A stretch of 64,000 bases of DNA, taken from Apricaphanius iberus (lineage: Eukaryota; Chordata; Actinopteri; Cyprinodontiformes; Aphaniidae). The notes below the pieces were generated by a model. The model was not told the origin of the DNA and searched no databases. It saw only the letters and a list, made by a program, of their open reading frames with translations. The position numbers and the translations under genes are program-made. The number at the start of each line of letters is the position of its first letter. Position 1 is the first letter of the stretch. Location of the stretch: NCBI GenBank assembly GCA_028564705.1, contig JAPXFQ010002134.1, forward strand, positions 52,456 through 116,455, given 5' to 3'. Shown in pieces: positions 62,257-64,000 of the stretch.

Positions 62257-63630
62257 CCCAGCAAACATTCATCCGACCACAACGTCTTTTCCCTGGCCAA
62301 AAATGTTCGCGTTAGAACAGCTTAAATCGGTAAAAATATGTAAAAGAACATTTAGCTCCAAATGCATTCAGGTACATTTCTACATGTGTAAAGTTATCTT
62401 GGGTTACATGTATAATTGTTATCTCTGACTTTTCACCACGTTTAGTTCAACTTATAACGTGTTATCAATCAGTTGTAAGTGGACGTCCACTAGGTGGCGT
62501 CCTTTACACGTCTATTCGTAGTTAATCATGATCCTGTATCCCTCACAATCCTCAACCTTTACAACCAGATATAATAAAGCTGCATTTAATCCTTGCATGG
62601 TTAATACTACATGAATTCATTTAATTTGCCAATTTTTTAAGCGTTTGTGAAGACGTCCGCTGACGTCCTTTGCATGTCTGGATCTATTAATATTAGATTA
62701 ACGTGCCTGAGTTTTACCTGTTTGACATGAAAACCTAAAGAAATGATTCTGACATTGTCAACAGAAATGTAAAGAGTTTGGCTAACATTAGCTAGCGCTA
62801 GTAGGCTAAACGCTAGTTTGAAAAAACGGTTAACCAGTGAGTTGAACGATAAAGTCAAAGTTTTTACTGTAACTTATTAATGTCGCGTTTTGAGAGTTTC
62901 ATTCAGGAAGTAAATCACCTGGATCAGAATTTTATATAGGTGTTTTTTTTTATTAAATGCTTTGTAGCACCTTGAGATTGCTAATGTAAAGCATTATTTC
63001 AATTGTTTTCACATTTATGTGCAGCAACTTTCACAAATTGGAGGATCTTCCATCAGAGAATGCGTTAACAAAGTTATGAACCTGTTTTTCCGGTTTCCTG
63101 GGTGAATTTTGATTGTATAATCTGTAAAATAAATAAATGTGATGTGGAATTTGTTGCTTTTTATTTCATCCTGTTATCTTTGATCTACAAATGAACGACT
63201 AAAATAACATATAATTTATTTGACAGTGTCCATAAATATATAAGTAAAGTGCTGTTTGGTCTATATGTGATTATAAAGTTCTATAGGCGTTCAGGTATGA
63301 CTGGACCGATTTTGGACCTTTTTTAAGAACCTTCCTCTAGTTTAGATTTGCATCGACTAGATCGGCGGTCACTTTTTAATACAATGGGTGTCTGATGATT
63401 TTATATGCTGGCTTATATGCCTGCACTTAATGTTGAAAAACACATTTTAAACATCAAGATGATGATTCATTCTAACGTCCAGGGATGCGCAAAAAAGACG
63501 TGGAAATCACGGCCAGACGACGTCTTCTACGTCGGTTCAACTTTCATCTTGGAACTGTTTTTCAACCGTGACGGGACGTCTCGGTTTGACGTCGTTTCAA
63601 CGGTCATTCAACGTCCAAATGTTTGCTGGG
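62257..63630. mobile_element. Inverted-repeat DNA element, 1.37 kb
   Basis: Perfect 13-bp inverted ends CCCAGCAAACATT (62257-62269) and AATGTTTGCTGGG (63618-63630). The dinucleotide CA flanks both sides. The right part is rich in ACGTC/GACGT (63475-63615) and AACGTC also appears near the left end. No transposase is present. The superfamily is unassigned, so the two-base flank is not proof of a target duplication. The frame at 63405-63674 overlaps its right end and is not a gene. Confidence 0.6.
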
Positions 63631-63783
63631 CAGTCAGAGCTCCAGGTCCAGTAAAATTCTGGTTAACAGACTGAAATGCAGGACAGATGTGACTTATGTG
63701 GATCTGGATATCGTGCAGAGACCTTGAGAGGGGCAGGTTACGTATACCAAGATTTTAAAACCGCTTACAGCAACATGACTTAC

Positions 63784-63868
63784 CCCTGACTCCCTGAATC
63801 TTCTACACTCTCTGGCTCTTCCTCTTCCTCTCCTTCCATCTCCTCACCTATACTTTCTCGCTGTCCAT
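63784..63868 (-). CDS. Possible exon encoding an acidic segment
   Basis: 85 bp between acceptor TTGTTTTTCAG and donor GTAAGT on the minus strand. One frame is open and encodes GQRESIGEEMEGEEEEEPES then VEDSGSQ. It would belong to an unknown gene to the right of the window, or to another 5' exon. Splice sites and frame are good, but the peptide is low complexity. Not recognised. Confidence 0.35.
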
Positions 63869-64000
63869 CTGAAAAACAAGGCACAATTTTTCTTTCACAT
63901 GAATCTGTTATTTTATTAACCATACTCTACGACACTAAGGTTATAAGAGTTAACTAAAACTAAACTAAAAACTAAAATATTTTAGGTAACTGAAATAAAA

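Noticed and set aside
63405..63674. 89-codon plus-strand frame as a gene
   Set aside because: It overlaps the right end of the inverted-repeat element and is made of its ACGTC-rich arm.

Overview
The window is vertebrate nuclear DNA from a ray-finned fish. It has GT-AG introns, AATAAA polyadenylation signals, a fish-type NLR gene (FISNA-NACHT-LRR) and a teleost transposon load: L2-like and L1-like LINEs, a Passport-type Tc1 element, hAT and PIF/Harbinger elements, and LTR relics. A cyprinodontiform (killifish-like) source is only a guess. There are two convincing protein-coding genes, arranged tail to tail.

Left third, about 0.55-22.6 kb, plus strand: acvr2b, the activin receptor type-2B serine/threonine kinase. 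Ten coding exons (5153-21309) encode everything from the ligand-binding domain to the stop, 495 residues. Only the signal-peptide exon was not found; it probably lies upstream. Intron 1 holds a GT-rich minisatellite whose right part is ten identical 90-bp units. The intron after exon 6 holds an old LTR element (8.9-14.5 kb). Introns 9 and 10 hold a Passport-type Tc1 relic and a Harbinger-type element with a Myb/SANT-like reading-frame remnant.

Middle and right, 26.1-60.7 kb, minus strand: one NLR-C-type innate immune receptor gene spread over about 29 kb of coding span. Eight exons join in phase to an 878-residue protein: two duplicated N-terminal exons, a linker exon, one large FISNA-NACHT exon (44511-46299), three LRR exons and a tiny last exon. 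One LRR exon with its intron, and one N-terminal exon with its intron, are recent local duplications. Two possible 5' noncoding exons lie at 56.4-56.5 and 60.6-60.7 kb.

The NLR introns are packed with transposon relics: an L1-like ORF2 (29.2-31.6 kb), L2-like pieces (34.1-34.6 and 37.8-38.3 kb), a LINE 3' part (39.9-40.6 kb), an L2-type ORF1 with an esterase domain (47.0-47.5 kb), more LTR pieces (49.7-50.8 and 53.4-54.0 kb) and a HARBI1 fragment (53.2 kb). hAT elements with intact 8-bp target duplications sit at 27.85 and 35.57 kb. The last 7 kb are mostly gene-free, with a 1.37-kb inverted-repeat element and one possible acidic exon of an unknown minus-strand gene at 63.8 kb.

The two genes have no obvious functional link (TGF-beta family signalling versus cytosolic immune sensing). 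No operon, CRISPR array, rRNA or functional tRNA gene was seen.
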